A DNA stretch of 64,000 nucleotides, from the NCBI RefSeq assembly GCF_900182785.1, contig NZ_FXTS01000007.1:62001-126000 (forward strand), in the 5' to 3' direction. Origin of the DNA: Oceanospirillum linum. Its GTDB lineage: Bacteria > Pseudomonadota > Gammaproteobacteria > Pseudomonadales > Halomonadaceae. How positions within the stretch are numbered: position 1 is the first letter of the stretch; the number at the start of each line of letters is the position of its first letter. Of the stretch, positions 1-8,415 are shown piece by piece. Below the pieces are notes generated by a model, which worked only from the letters and a program-made list of their open reading frames with translations, had not been told where the DNA came from and ran no database searches. Position numbers and translations under genes: made by a program.

Positions 1-694
1 CAGGTTTTCCTACTGCCTTTACTTGCCAGAGCGCCACTTGAAACAGTCCGATAAAAAGCTACCTTTAGTTGTGGTCGTACATGGTTCTGCAAGGACCGTT
101 GAAAGTCTTAGGGACGGCTTCATCGAGTTTGCGGAGAAGGTGCATTGTGCTGTTCTGGCACCGCTTTTTCCTAAAGGGGCTGTTGCTCAGGATGAGGGTG
201 ACGGCTATAAGCTAAGTTCTCCTGCCTCATTTCCTTATGATCAGATTCTCTTAAGTATGGTTGATGAGGTATCGACCACTTATATGGCCCAGAATACCTT
301 CTGTCTTTATGGCTTTTCCGGGGGCGCACAGTTTGCTCATCGGTTTGCATACCTCCATTCTGAAAGATTAGAGGCTTTATCAATCCATGCTCCCGGGGGA
401 TGCTCTTCGATTCATCATAATATAACAGAAGAGAAACTCTCTGCTCTCAGGGCTACGCCAGTTCAAATGGTTGTTGGTGAGCGGGATACGCTTAGCCATA
501 CTCTGAAAATATGCCGAAAAAGCATGCTGGAGTCGTTATGTGAGCAGTGGCGCAGCAAGGGGATCTCTGTCGACTTTAAAATTGCAGCACACATTGATCA
601 CGATGGGTTTGCTCTTTTATCCCACTGCTTTGATTTTTTCAGTGAACATATATCCTCTGCAGATGCGTATGTGGAGCATGTGCGAATGGCCTAG
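1..694 (+). CDS. Alpha/beta hydrolase, 5' truncated by the window edge
   Basis: The reading frame is open to the left edge of the window with no stop, and the stop codon is TAG at 692-694. A TTG at 23 could serve as a start, but the residues encoded before it (frame from base 2) look like continuing protein, so I treat the gene as 5'-partial. Hydrolase features are a hydrophobic strand followed by VVVVHGSAR (the oxyanion-hole HG motif) and a nucleophile elbow YGFSGGAQ (G-x-S-x-G). A late histidine lies in HIDHDGFALL. The fold assignment is good, but the substrate cannot be told: related proteins are annotated as esterases or PHB-depolymerase-like hydrolases. It lies 223 bp upstream of dapA on the same strand. 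Confidence 0.75.
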   Translation, partial: RFSYCLYLPERHLKQSDKKLPLVVVVHGSARTVESLRDGFIEFAEKVHCAVLAPLFPKGAVAQDEGDGYKLSSPASFPYDQILLSMVDEVSTTYMAQNTFCLYGFSGGAQFAHRFAYLHSERLEALSIHAPGGCSSIHHNITEEKLSALRATPVQMVVGERDTLSHTLKICRKSMLESLCEQWRSKGISVDFKIAAHIDHDGFALLSHCFDFFSEHISSADAYVEHVRMA

Positions 695-750
695 ATTCGC
701 CGTGAACAGGTCTGAGGTTGCCTTTCAGACTTGATATGTACCTGGCTCTC

Positions 751-756
751 TATAAT
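751..756 (+). promoter_or_regulatory. Candidate -10 box (TATAAT) upstream of dapA
   Basis: A perfect TATAAT lies between the hydrolase stop and dapA. A TTGATA at 731-736 resembles a -35 box, but the 14-bp spacer is shorter than the usual 16-18, so the -35 is doubtful. Transcription from here would give a leader of about 155 nt, T-rich just before the dapA ribosome-binding site. Confidence 0.35.
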
Positions 757-917
757 GCTTTTTTAGCCTTTAGACCTGCGCTGAAACTGGATTTTTATTT
801 TGTGGTTAAGTCCACAAGCAGAATAACCGCGATTGTGAAGGCGGATGCTTGTGTTCAGGCTGGGGCAAAAGTAACATTGGGCTTTCGCTTTTTTCGCGTT
901 TTTTTCGGAGACAACAG

Positions 918-1799
918 ATGATCAAAGGCAGTATTGTTGCATTGGTAACCCCAATGACTACCTCGGGAGCTATCGATTGGGAAGCACTGCATCGTCTGGT
1001 TGAGTTCCATCTGGAAAACGGTACCGATGCAATTGTTGCAGCGGGCACCACAGGTGAACCCACCACGATGTCATTTGAAGAGCACTTTGACGTCATCCGA
1101 AAGGTGGTTGAGCAGGTTAATGGTCGTATCCCTGTTATTGCCGGGACTGGTGCAAATAACACGGCAGAAGCGGTAGAGCTGAGTAAATTCGCTAAGAAAG
1201 TTGGTGCCGATTATTGTCTGTCCGTCACCCCATACTATAACAAGCCAACTCAGGAAGGTTTATTTCAGCACTTTAAAGCGGTTGCTGAGGCCAGTGACCT
1301 GCCGGTGATTCTCTATAATGTGCCAGGCCGTACAGCTGTTGACCTGCATAATGAAACCGTTGTTCGTCTGAGCAAGCTTGAGAATATTGTGGCCTTGAAA
1401 GATGCTACCGGTGATGTTGAGCGTGGCAAAGAGCTTATGGTGCGTCTTGAAGGTTCGGGCTTCCTGCTATTTTCCGGTGATGACCTGACCGCAGCCGATT
1501 TTATTCTGCAGGGTGGCGATGGAAATATTTCTGTTACTGCGAACGTTGCGCCGCGCCAGATGTCTGAACTTTGTGCTGCTGCTTTGAATGGCGATGCTTC
1601 TACTGCACACCAGATCAATACTCGCCTGATGCCGTTGCATCGTGCACTCTTTGTTGAATCAAACCCCATTCCGGTTAAGTGGGCTGTTGCTGAGATGGGA
1701 ATGATGGAAACCGGTATTCGTCTACCGCTGACTGTTCTTTCCGATCAGTACCATGCAACCGTTCGTGAAGCTCTGCAACACGCCGGAATTATCGGATAA
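918..1799 (+). CDS. dapA: 4-hydroxy-tetrahydrodipicolinate synthase
   Basis: DapA condenses pyruvate with aspartate-semialdehyde, the first committed step to lysine and meso-diaminopimelate for peptidoglycan. The 293-residue product matches the usual length (E. coli 292). Visible family residues are the Schiff-base lysine K161 in VALKDATGD, Y133 in ILYNVPGR, R138, the AAGTTGEPTT loop carrying T44-T45, and the SVTPYYNKP segment. The ATG at 918 is chosen because GGAG at 907-910 gives a 7-nt spacer and the protein then begins MIKGSIVALVTPM as in homologues; the reading frame stays open further upstream. bamC follows 17 bp later, the conserved dapA-bamC (nlpB) arrangement, so the two are probably co-transcribed. 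Confidence 0.97.
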   Translation: MIKGSIVALVTPMTTSGAIDWEALHRLVEFHLENGTDAIVAAGTTGEPTTMSFEEHFDVIRKVVEQVNGRIPVIAGTGANNTAEAVELSKFAKKVGADYCLSVTPYYNKPTQEGLFQHFKAVAEASDLPVILYNVPGRTAVDLHNETVVRLSKLENIVALKDATGDVERGKELMVRLEGSGFLLFSGDDLTAADFILQGGDGNISVTANVAPRQMSELCAAALNGDASTAHQINTRLMPLHRALFVESNPIPVKWAVAEMGMMETGIRLPLTVLSDQYHATVREALQHAGIIG

Positions 1800-1816
1800 C
1801 TGATCGGGAAGTCGCA

Positions 1817-2830
1817 ATGTCCAGAAAGGACTTGAACAAACTGACAGCCGGTTGCCTTGTGCTAACCGGCTTTCTGTTAGCTGGCTGTAGTTCCTCCGGC
1901 TATTACTATGACCGTAAAACAGACTATGCGGATGCAAAAGAGTATCCGGCTATTTCTCTGCCAGACTCCGCTGGTGCGCGCCAACTTAAGCAAGTTATGC
2001 CTCTGCCGGATATTACGGCTCAGGAACAGCTTGATGATGAGTTTACGGTACCTCGCCCGGATGCTATGCCTGTTGTTGATGAAGATCTGCCACCTTCTGA
2101 ACTGAAGGAGTTTACTGCTGCAGAAGGAATTGATTCCCGCCTTTGGCTGTCAATCTCTAATCCTCCGGCTGTTGCATGGCCGATGCTGCAGAGCCAGTTT
2201 GAGCAACTTAATTGGAGGGTTGAAACCGCGAACCCATCCACAGGACACATCTCTTTTGTTCCTGATAATCAGCTAAATGCTCAGCCTGTTTTGGCTGTAT
2301 TACGGCAGGGAATTCGTGGTGGTTTCAGTGATTTGGAGCTGTTGAACCGACAGGGTGGTGTACGAACTGATAGTGCTGCAAAAGCACTGCTGAGCCAGAT
2401 GAATGCCCGGTTTTTCGGCCAGGAGTTAACATCGCAAAGTGTCTCGCTATTGGCTCAGAATATCAGTCGGGAAAAGACGATCGCTCTTCAGGCCACCGGA
2501 GGGGAGGACCCTGTTCTGGTGCTAGGCACTGATGCGGATCGCACCTGGATTGGCCTTGAACTCTTACTGACAGAGCAGTTCAGCGAAGATGAGCAAAGGT
2601 TGCTTAGCGCCGATGCTGTTAAGCGAGAGTTTACAATTGTTTGGTTGCCGGAGGAGGAGCGCAGTAGCTTCCTTACCCGTTGGGCGAGTAAGCCTGGCCC
2701 TGAGTCTCAGTATCAGTTGATATTGACCGGGTCATCTCCTGTTTCTATACGTGTTCAGCAGAACGGAAAAGCTGTTAATCCATGGGAAGCTCGTCAAATT
2801 CTGATGAGTGTTCGTAAACTGTTGAACTAA
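1817..2830 (+). CDS. bamC: Outer membrane assembly lipoprotein BamC
   Basis: BamC (formerly NlpB or DapX) is the lipoprotein subunit of the BAM complex that inserts beta-barrel proteins into the outer membrane. The 337-residue product (E. coli about 344) starts with a lipoprotein signal peptide whose lipobox LLAGC puts the lipidated cysteine at residue 24. It is followed by the unstructured YYYDRKTDYADAKEYP segment that in E. coli BamC binds BamD, and then two helix-grip-like domains. The position directly behind dapA is diagnostic. A hairpin terminator lies about 45 bp downstream. Confidence 0.93.
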   Translation: MSRKDLNKLTAGCLVLTGFLLAGCSSSGYYYDRKTDYADAKEYPAISLPDSAGARQLKQVMPLPDITAQEQLDDEFTVPRPDAMPVVDEDLPPSELKEFTAAEGIDSRLWLSISNPPAVAWPMLQSQFEQLNWRVETANPSTGHISFVPDNQLNAQPVLAVLRQGIRGGFSDLELLNRQGGVRTDSAAKALLSQMNARFFGQELTSQSVSLLAQNISREKTIALQATGGEDPVLVLGTDADRTWIGLELLLTEQFSEDEQRLLSADAVKREFTIVWLPEEERSSFLTRWASKPGPESQYQLILTGSSPVSIRVQQNGKAVNPWEARQILMSVRKLLN

Positions 2831-2875
2831 GCAGACTGAACCTGATATCAGGTTTAATCTTTTTGCTGTTATACA

Positions 2876-2907
2876 GCGCCCCGAACCTTAGGTTGCGGGG
2901 CGTTTTT
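2876..2907 (+). terminator. Intrinsic terminator after bamC
   Basis: GCCCCGAACC pairs with GGTTGCGGGGC (one bulged G) around a 3-nt loop and is followed by five T. It ends the dapA-bamC unit and lies 25 bp before the next start codon. Confidence 0.8.
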
Positions 2908-2931
2908 GCTTCGGATGATCTTGTGACTGCA

Positions 2932-3702
2932 ATGCGTTTTGCCTCCCTTGGCAGTGGTAGCCGGGGTAATGCGACCTTGATTGAAAAAAAAAGTACCCGT
3001 ATTCTGATTGACTGCGGCTTCGGTGTGAAAGACACGCGGGGGCGTTTAGAGCGTCTGGGGTTAAGTCTTGAAGACCTTGACGGAGTACTGGTCACTCACG
3101 AACACGGTGATCATATCGGAGGGGTGGGGCGTGTAGCTCGGGCCTGTGGTGTGCCTGTATATTGCAGTCATGGTACTTACCTGACCGGGCGTTTAGGTGA
3201 GGTGCCTGACCTGCGCTTGATCAGCAGTCACAAAAAGTTTGCTATTGGTGATCTTGAGATTGAGCCGGTTCCTGTTCCCCATGATGCGAAAGAACCCATT
3301 CAGTATGTGGTAGGGGACGGCGATACCCGTTTGGGGGTGCTGACGGACCTTGGCAGTATAACTCCATATATACGCCAGTGTTATGCCCGCTGTGACGGTC
3401 TGATCCTTGAAACCAATCATGATCCTCAGATGCTGCAGCAAGGACCTTATCCACCAAAACTGAAACGTCGGGTTGGCGGTGCTTATGGCCACCTGAGTAA
3501 TGGTCAGGCCCAGGCTCTGCTGCAGGAGTTGCAACACGATAAATTACAGCATGTGGTAGCAGCACATATCAGTGATAAAAATAATACGGATTATCTCGCC
3601 AAGGAAAGTTTGAGTCGTGCTCTCGGGTGCAGTGCCGAAGATATACCTTCAATTGATCAGGATGAGGGGCTGCACTGGCTCGGTTTGCGCTCTGCATTCT
3701 AA
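2932..3702 (+). CDS. MBL-fold metallohydrolase, YycJ/WalJ-like
   Basis: This 256-residue protein belongs to the metallo-beta-lactamase superfamily. It begins MRFASLGSGSRGN, the N-terminal signature of the YycJ/WalJ group. The metal-binding HxHxDH motif is THEHGDHIGG (H56, H58, D60, H61), with further ligand candidates in VPHDAK, LTDLG and AAHISDKN. The family is annotated as exonuclease-like or nuclease-related hydrolases; the exact substrate is unknown. I use the ATG at 2932 because the longer open frame runs back through the bamC terminator and because homologues begin at this methionine. In Pseudomonas the corresponding gene sits between nlpB and purC; here no purC follows. Confidence 0.85.
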   Translation: MRFASLGSGSRGNATLIEKKSTRILIDCGFGVKDTRGRLERLGLSLEDLDGVLVTHEHGDHIGGVGRVARACGVPVYCSHGTYLTGRLGEVPDLRLISSHKKFAIGDLEIEPVPVPHDAKEPIQYVVGDGDTRLGVLTDLGSITPYIRQCYARCDGLILETNHDPQMLQQGPYPPKLKRRVGGAYGHLSNGQAQALLQELQHDKLQHVVAAHISDKNNTDYLAKESLSRALGCSAEDIPSIDQDEGLHWLGLRSAF

Positions 3703-3790
3703 AGCAGGTCTGAGGCCCGCTGTTTACCACCTTTATATTGTCACTTTCTCTGCGTTTTATGCCCTGCCACGCTCTGCCAGACTTGTAGGC

Positions 3791-3834
3791 AAAAAAAAGC
3801 GTTTATCAACACTGAAAACAGTGTCGATAAACGC
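3791..3834 (-). terminator. Strong minus-strand intrinsic terminator
   Basis: GCGTTTATC and GATAAACGC plus ACACTG and CAGTGT form a 16-bp stem with a single mismatch and a 4-nt loop. On the minus strand it is followed by eight T (the A-run 3791-3798). Confidence 0.8.
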
Positions 3835-3926
3835 GGATTCAAAAGGCAAATGCCTTGAATAATAAGCTAAGTACTAACAACCAAGTCCTGCGTTGGACTT
3901 CTTCTATATTGCATCGTGCATGCCAT
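3791..3926 (-). ncRNA. Candidate small RNA or small-protein transcript upstream of ccoG
   Basis: Read on the minus strand, this stretch carries a hairpin AAGTCC-(6 nt)-GGACTT, a second imperfect hairpin, and a final 16-bp hairpin (about 3799-3834, one mismatch) followed by eight T, a classic intrinsic terminator. No annotated minus-strand gene lies to its right before ccoG, so the terminator needs a local transcript. A TATAAA box sits just upstream of 3926. The transcript could be a structured small RNA, or the mRNA of a 19-codon frame (3867-3926, ATG start, TAG stop, GGGA 10 nt upstream) whose peptide would begin MACTMQYRRSPT. I recognise neither. Confidence 0.4.
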
Positions 3927-4040
3927 GTTTTTTATATCCCTTTAATATCAATAGGTTGCATTGTTTTTATTCGACCAAAGTCTTGATGGCTATTTATTGA
4001 GCGATAAAAGCAGCTTCACTGCTTATATTTATGCCCCTGA

Positions 4041-4072
4041 TTAGTGCAAAGTGTATGCTGCATGTGCACTAA
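4041..4072. promoter_or_regulatory. Perfect 8-bp inverted repeat upstream of ccoG
   Basis: TTAGTGCA (4041-4048) and TGCACTAA (4065-4072) are exact reverse complements separated by 16 bp. The site is 128-159 bp before the ccoG start and could be an operator, but I recognise no regulator for it. Confidence 0.35.
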
Positions 4073-4199
4073 TGGGTAGATTTATCAGGTGATAAGAGGT
4101 GCGGCTATCTGTACCTATAAAAAAATAATTTTTTAGACCTGATCCTTATTGTTCTTCCTGAGTATGCTGCTGCCATCTGGATAAACTTGAGATGAAGTC

Positions 4200-5657
4200 A
4201 TGCAGCAAATTCCTGTTAGCCGAGTCCGCTCAGACTCGGAGATAATTGAACGGCCACATAAATTTCATGTACGGCTTACAGAAGGTCGTTTTCAGAATAT
4301 ACGGCGACTAATCAGCGGGCCGATGATTGTAGCGTTCTTTCTTTTAGCCTGGTTGCAGTGGAATGGCAGGCCGCTTTTGTTATTTTCTTTTGAAGAGCGC
4401 CGGATCTACCTGTTTGGCGGTCAGCTAGCCTGGCATGATTTACCTCTTATGGCTGGGCTAATGATCGCAGGTGCCTGCTTGCTGTTTTTTATGGCTGTGG
4501 GTTGGGGGCGTGTCTGGTGTGGCTTTGCCTGCCCGCAAAGTATTTGGACGTGGCTGTTTATACGCATTGAGCAGCTAACGGAAGGCAAGGCGAGCCAAAG
4601 GGCGAGAAATGATGCTCAGCCCTTAAAAGGCATGCGGTTACTGCGGCGTTTGGCAAAGCATCTTCTATGGCTGATGTTCTCTTTTTTGACTGCGCTAACA
4701 TTCACAGGGTATTTCCTGCCTGTGCGTGAGCTTTTCTCAGGTTTTTTTAGCTTCGAACTGTCTCTGGCTGTTTGGGGATGGCTAATTTCCATGGCGCTAC
4801 TGACCTATGTGAATGCAGGTTTGGTTCGGGAAAAGATCTGTTTGCATGCCTGTCCATATTCCCGCTTTCAGGGGGTCATGTTTGATAAAAACACCCAAAC
4901 GGTCAGTTATGATACAGCCCGGGGTGAGCCGCGCCGTATACGTGGCGGAGGACGTCACGCTGAACGTTTTACTGGACTTGATCCGGAGGCTTCAGAATTA
5001 GTCTCTGATATGGCTTTAGTGGACAAAGACCGTTCCGGTGACTGTATCGATTGTACGATTTGCGTGCAGGTATGCCCAACAGGTATTGATATCCGTGATG
5101 GGCTTCAGGCGGCCTGTATTGATTGCGGTGCCTGTATCGATGCTTGTGATCAGGTGATGGATAAAATAGGAAAGCCCAGGGGGCTGATCCGTTTTGCATC
5201 TGAGGAGGAGCTGTCGGGTACGGTTCAACCGGAAAACGGATTTAGGCCTAAATTAGTCGGTTATGGCGTGGTTATGCTGCTTACGCTATCTGTCGTGGCA
5301 TTTGGTTTTGCACAGACGAAGGATCTGCTATTGGAAGTTCGCCGTGACCGTGGTGCCCTCTTTACCCGGCTTGGGGATAGTCAGGTCTGTAATCACTATC
5401 GGATTAAAGTTGAAGGCTACAGGCAAGGCTTTGACCGGGTTAAGGTCAGCGCCCAGGGAATGGAGGGGATGGTTTTACATGGAGATCAGCAGTTAAGTCT
5501 GGATAATAACAATGCGGGCTGGCGCGCTTATCGCGTATGTGCACCTGAGCCTGAAGGGCTAACCCAGGAGATTCGGTTTGTTGTGGAGTCTCAGGCAGAA
5601 GGTTTACCTTTGGCACGAGTTGAGAAAGTGACGACGTTTTTGACCGGCGGTCGATAA
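4200..5657 (+). CDS. ccoG: Cytochrome c oxidase accessory protein CcoG (FixG/RdxA)
   Basis: CcoG is an inner-membrane polyferredoxin needed for copper delivery to the CuB site of cbb3-type cytochrome oxidase. The 485-residue product has hydrophobic spans around residues 38-52, 80-100, 155-175, 190-210 and 350-370. It has the NapH-like WCGFACPQSIW motif and two 4Fe-4S ferredoxin clusters, CIDCTICVQVCP and CIDCGACIDACD. The C-terminal part is a periplasmic immunoglobulin-like domain (about 375-485). The ccoNOPQ and ccoHIS genes that usually neighbour it are absent here, so this copy is unlinked. Start at the ATG at 4200; the ribosome-binding site is weak. Confidence 0.93.
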   Translation: MQQIPVSRVRSDSEIIERPHKFHVRLTEGRFQNIRRLISGPMIVAFFLLAWLQWNGRPLLLFSFEERRIYLFGGQLAWHDLPLMAGLMIAGACLLFFMAVGWGRVWCGFACPQSIWTWLFIRIEQLTEGKASQRARNDAQPLKGMRLLRRLAKHLLWLMFSFLTALTFTGYFLPVRELFSGFFSFELSLAVWGWLISMALLTYVNAGLVREKICLHACPYSRFQGVMFDKNTQTVSYDTARGEPRRIRGGGRHAERFTGLDPEASELVSDMALVDKDRSGDCIDCTICVQVCPTGIDIRDGLQAACIDCGACIDACDQVMDKIGKPRGLIRFASEEELSGTVQPENGFRPKLVGYGVVMLLTLSVVAFGFAQTKDLLLEVRRDRGALFTRLGDSQVCNHYRIKVEGYRQGFDRVKVSAQGMEGMVLHGDQQLSLDNNNAGWRAYRVCAPEPEGLTQEIRFVVESQAEGLPLARVEKVTTFLTGGR

Positions 5658-5659
5658 TC

Positions 5660-5742
5660 AGGCTATTGGTCAATAAGCCTAAGGATGTCAAAAGCGCCAG
5701 ATAATGAAGAACAGTTGAAGTCAGATCGCTTTAGCTGTTCTT
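5660..5742. repeat. Two inverted repeats between convergent ccoG and lnt
   Basis: AGGCTATTG/CAATAAGCCT (5660-5680, one bulge) and AAGAACAG/CTGTTCTT (5707-5742, 20-nt loop) lie between the two gene ends. Neither has a T-run, so they are not clear intrinsic terminators; they may protect mRNA 3' ends. Confidence 0.4.
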
Positions 5743-5771
5743 GCAATTGGCTTAGCCCCATTAATTTTTAC

Positions 5772-7334
5772 CTAATGGAATAGCTGAATAGTACGCTCCT
5801 GTTTTCGACTCTGTAGTAGCTGTAACAGCAGAATCAACCCGCAAAGAGCCAGAAGAGGCTGGCTTCCTGTTTGGGCAAAGGGGGTTTGGCCTGTCATGCT
5901 GTAAACCTCACCCCGTACGATAGCCTGTTCAAACTGAGGTGCGCTGGCAAGAATATGCCCTTTGGAGTCAATAATTGCGGTGACGCCATTGTTGGTGCTG
6001 CGCAACATGTAACGTCCATTTTCCGCGGCCCTTGCCTGGGCCATCTGAAGGTGTTGCAGCGGGCCTACGGAATGGCCAAACCAGCTGTCGTTTGAGATGG
6101 TAACCAGTACATCACTGTCTTGGGCTTGCTGGCGGACAAACTCAGGATACACAACCTCATAACAGATAAACGGCGCAATCTTCAGGTCTTTGGCCACCAG
6201 CAAGGATTGGTCTGGCGAGCCTGCTACAAAGTTCGACATTGGTAAATTGAAGAAGTTAATAGCTCCCCTCAGCAGATGTTCCAGAGGCACGTACTCGCCA
6301 AAAGGAACCAGTTTTTGTTTCTGATATAAGCCCTCTCCAGCCCCTTTGACCATAATGCTGTTATAGAATTGTGGCGGTTGCCCTGATCCCGGATTTGTTT
6401 GCTGAGGGATGCCGGAAATAAGGGCCGTACCTGAAGGTAGGTCTGCCAGTACCTGATCAAAGTAAGCACCTGAGTTCCGGTGTAACAAGGGAACTGCGGT
6501 TTCCGGCCAGATCACAAGATCACTGTTTTGGACATCCAGCGTCAGGTCATAATAGAGTTGCAGGAATTTTTGCCGATATTGCCGCTGCCACTTTTCATTC
6601 TGATCAATATTACCCTGTACCAGAGCGACCTCTACTGCTCCTTTTGTTGAGGGTAAAGTCCACTGAATATTATTGAGCAGATGACCGCCTGCAAAAATGA
6701 GGGTCAGCCATGCGGTAAATGTCCGTAACCGTAGTTTTTGCTGACTGAGTTGGAAAAGCAGACTACCTGTCATTACCAGAAGAAAACTTCCGAGGTAAAC
6801 CCCACCGACTGGTAGCCAGCCTGAAATGCTTGAGTCCACCAGCCCGGTGCCCAGATATAACCAGGGAAAACCGGTTAATAGCCAGCTTCTTATCCATTCA
6901 AACAGCACCCAAAGAGCAGGGAAGCTCCAAACTGGCGAAACGTAAGAGAAGAAGCGTTGATAGAGGCCGCACTGGAGAGCTGAAAGCAGAGATAAGGCCA
7001 TAACAAAGACAGTGGTCAGAACTAAAGCTAACGGAACTCCGGTATAGCCGTAGTCATGAATACTGATGTAAATCCATGAAACACCGTTACCAAAGAAGCC
7101 CAGGCCAAAGAACCAACCCAGCGTAAAGTTAGCCTTGAATTTGCCACTTAGCTCCATTGCGTTTTGACCTGCTTTCATGGCGGTCAATAACAGGGTAATG
7201 GCCAGTGGGGCTACCAGCCAGTAATTGTAGGGTGCAAAAGAGAGAGGGAGCAGCCAGCCAGCGAGCGTTGCAAGCAGATAGCGGTGAAGTCCCTGTCGGT
7301 TCGATAGATTCTTAAAAACGCCTGTCAGTGCCAT
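5772..7334 (-). CDS. lnt: Apolipoprotein N-acyltransferase
   Basis: Lnt transfers the third acyl chain to the N-terminal cysteine of lipoproteins in the inner membrane, which lets the Lol system sort them. The 520-residue product (E. coli 512) has an N-terminal block of membrane spans (about 18-210) and a periplasmic nitrilase domain (about 233-480). The catalytic triad is visible: E278 in WPETAVP, K341 in KQKLVPFGEYVP and C391 in FICYEVVYPE. A last membrane span follows near 495-510. It lies downstream of corC on the same strand, but a terminator separates them, so it may have its own promoter. Confidence 0.96.
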   Translation of the reverse strand: MALTGVFKNLSNRQGLHRYLLATLAGWLLPLSFAPYNYWLVAPLAITLLLTAMKAGQNAMELSGKFKANFTLGWFFGLGFFGNGVSWIYISIHDYGYTGVPLALVLTTVFVMALSLLSALQCGLYQRFFSYVSPVWSFPALWVLFEWIRSWLLTGFPWLYLGTGLVDSSISGWLPVGGVYLGSFLLVMTGSLLFQLSQQKLRLRTFTAWLTLIFAGGHLLNNIQWTLPSTKGAVEVALVQGNIDQNEKWQRQYRQKFLQLYYDLTLDVQNSDLVIWPETAVPLLHRNSGAYFDQVLADLPSGTALISGIPQQTNPGSGQPPQFYNSIMVKGAGEGLYQKQKLVPFGEYVPLEHLLRGAINFFNLPMSNFVAGSPDQSLLVAKDLKIAPFICYEVVYPEFVRQQAQDSDVLVTISNDSWFGHSVGPLQHLQMAQARAAENGRYMLRSTNNGVTAIIDSKGHILASAPQFEQAIVRGEVYSMTGQTPFAQTGSQPLLALCGLILLLQLLQSRKQERTIQLFH

Positions 7335-7456
7335 GCTTGCAAAAGCCCGTCAATTTTTCGTACTCAGCAGCCTATCAAAAGGCTATCCCGCTGAAAACAT
7401 GTAGATTTTCTAACCATTAAATCAGCGAAAAAATCCCGCCAAATCTAAAGGTCAGG

Positions 7457-7489
7457 TAAAAAAATACCGATGCAGCAGAGCACCGGTAT
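7457..7489 (-). terminator. Intrinsic terminator after corC
   Basis: On the minus strand ATACCGGTG and CATCGGTAT form a 9-bp stem around an 8-nt loop, followed by a T-run (A-run 7457-7464). It lies about 30 bp after the corC stop and before lnt. Confidence 0.75.
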
Positions 7490-7521
7490 TGGCTAGGTGT
7501 GGGGTAACGCGACTTTAACGA

Positions 7522-8370
7522 TCAGCCTGAATGCGTTTTGACCTGCAGTAAGCGGATTCTACGATTGTCGGCATTCAGGACTTTAAACTCCAGGCCTTCA
7601 AGCATGGTGGTTTCATTGCGGTTAGGCAGATGTCCAAAACGCTGCATAACGATACCGCCAATGGTATCGAACTCATCGTCACTGAAGTGAGTGCCAAAGC
7701 TCTCGTTAAAGTCGTCAATAGGTGTCAGGGCCTTAACGATAAACTGGCCATCGCTGATAACCCGGATATCCATATCATCTTCTTCGATATCGTGCTCATC
7801 CTCAATATCGCCAACGATCTGTTCCAGAACATCTTCGATTGTCACCAGGCCTGCGACGCCGCCATATTCATCAACAACAATTGCCATATGGTTTCGTTTG
7901 ACACGGAACTCGCTTAACAGGCTGTTAAGGCGCTTGGACTCCGGAATGAAGGTAGCCGGGCGCATAATGTCGCGAATATTGAATGGGGGAGCGTTCTTCT
8001 GAAGAATCAGCGGCAGCATGTCTTTTGCTAACAGTATACCGACTACCTCGTCCGGGTTCTCTCCAATGACGGGGAATCGGGAGTGGGCTGACTCAATAAT
8101 CAGAGAAAGAAAGTCTTCCGGTTGCTGGCCATCTTTAACGGCAACCATCTGCGAACGAGGTATCATGATGTCCCGAACCTGCATCTCATTGATTTGCAGT
8201 GCGCCTTCGATGATATTCATCGCTTCAGCATCAAGCTGCAGGCGCTGTTCCGCGTCCCGGATAAACTCCAGAAGCTCACGGCGTGTTTTAGGTTCGCCGG
8301 TGAGGGATGTCATAAAATTCTGAAGCCAGGATCGTTGACCCTGACCGTTGCTCGATCGGTCTTCGCTCAT
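7522..8370 (-). CDS. corC: CorC/YbeX-type CBS-domain protein
   Basis: This 282-residue protein has the CorC layout: a charged N-terminus, a pair of CBS domains (about residues 65-195, with IMIPRSQM and the DEYGGVAGLVTIEDVLEQIVGDI signature region) and a C-terminal CorC/HlyC transporter-associated domain (about 208-280). E. coli CorC (YbeX) is linked to magnesium and cobalt efflux and, more recently, to ribosome or RNA metabolism together with its neighbours YbeY and YbeZ. It forms the conserved phoH-ybeY-corC run, 45 bp downstream of ybeY. Confidence 0.94.
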   Translation of the reverse strand: MSEDRSSNGQGQRSWLQNFMTSLTGEPKTRRELLEFIRDAEQRLQLDAEAMNIIEGALQINEMQVRDIMIPRSQMVAVKDGQQPEDFLSLIIESAHSRFPVIGENPDEVVGILLAKDMLPLILQKNAPPFNIRDIMRPATFIPESKRLNSLLSEFRVKRNHMAIVVDEYGGVAGLVTIEDVLEQIVGDIEDEHDIEEDDMDIRVISDGQFIVKALTPIDDFNESFGTHFSDDEFDTIGGIVMQRFGHLPNRNETTMLEGLEFKVLNADNRRIRLLQVKTHSG

Positions 8371-8415
8371 CAGTGTGTTTCCTTTGTGCCCTGTTTTCCG
8401 TTCTAAGCGGATGGT

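Larger units (their letters stand above)
3703..4199. other. 497-bp intergenic region with several inverted repeats
   Basis: No convincing protein gene over 30 codons lies here. It holds, left to right: a strong minus-strand terminator (3791-3834), a shorter inverted repeat (3844-3859), a hairpin AAGTCC/GGACTT (3883-3900), a 19-codon minus-strand reading frame (3867-3926), a weak AAGCAG/CTGCTT hairpin near 4007-4023, and a perfect 8-bp inverted repeat TTAGTGCA/TGCACTAA with a 16-bp spacer (4041-4072). The stretch just before ccoG is AT-rich and probably contains its promoter, but I cannot fix the boxes. Confidence 0.7.

Noticed and set aside
731..756. TTGATA...TATAAT as a full sigma70 promoter for dapA
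   Set aside because: The spacer is 14 bp, too short; only the -10 box is kept as a candidate.
3983..3996. TTGAT-4-ATTTA as an FNR/Anr box for ccoG
   Set aside because: Only the left half-site matches; the right half has 3 of 5 bases.
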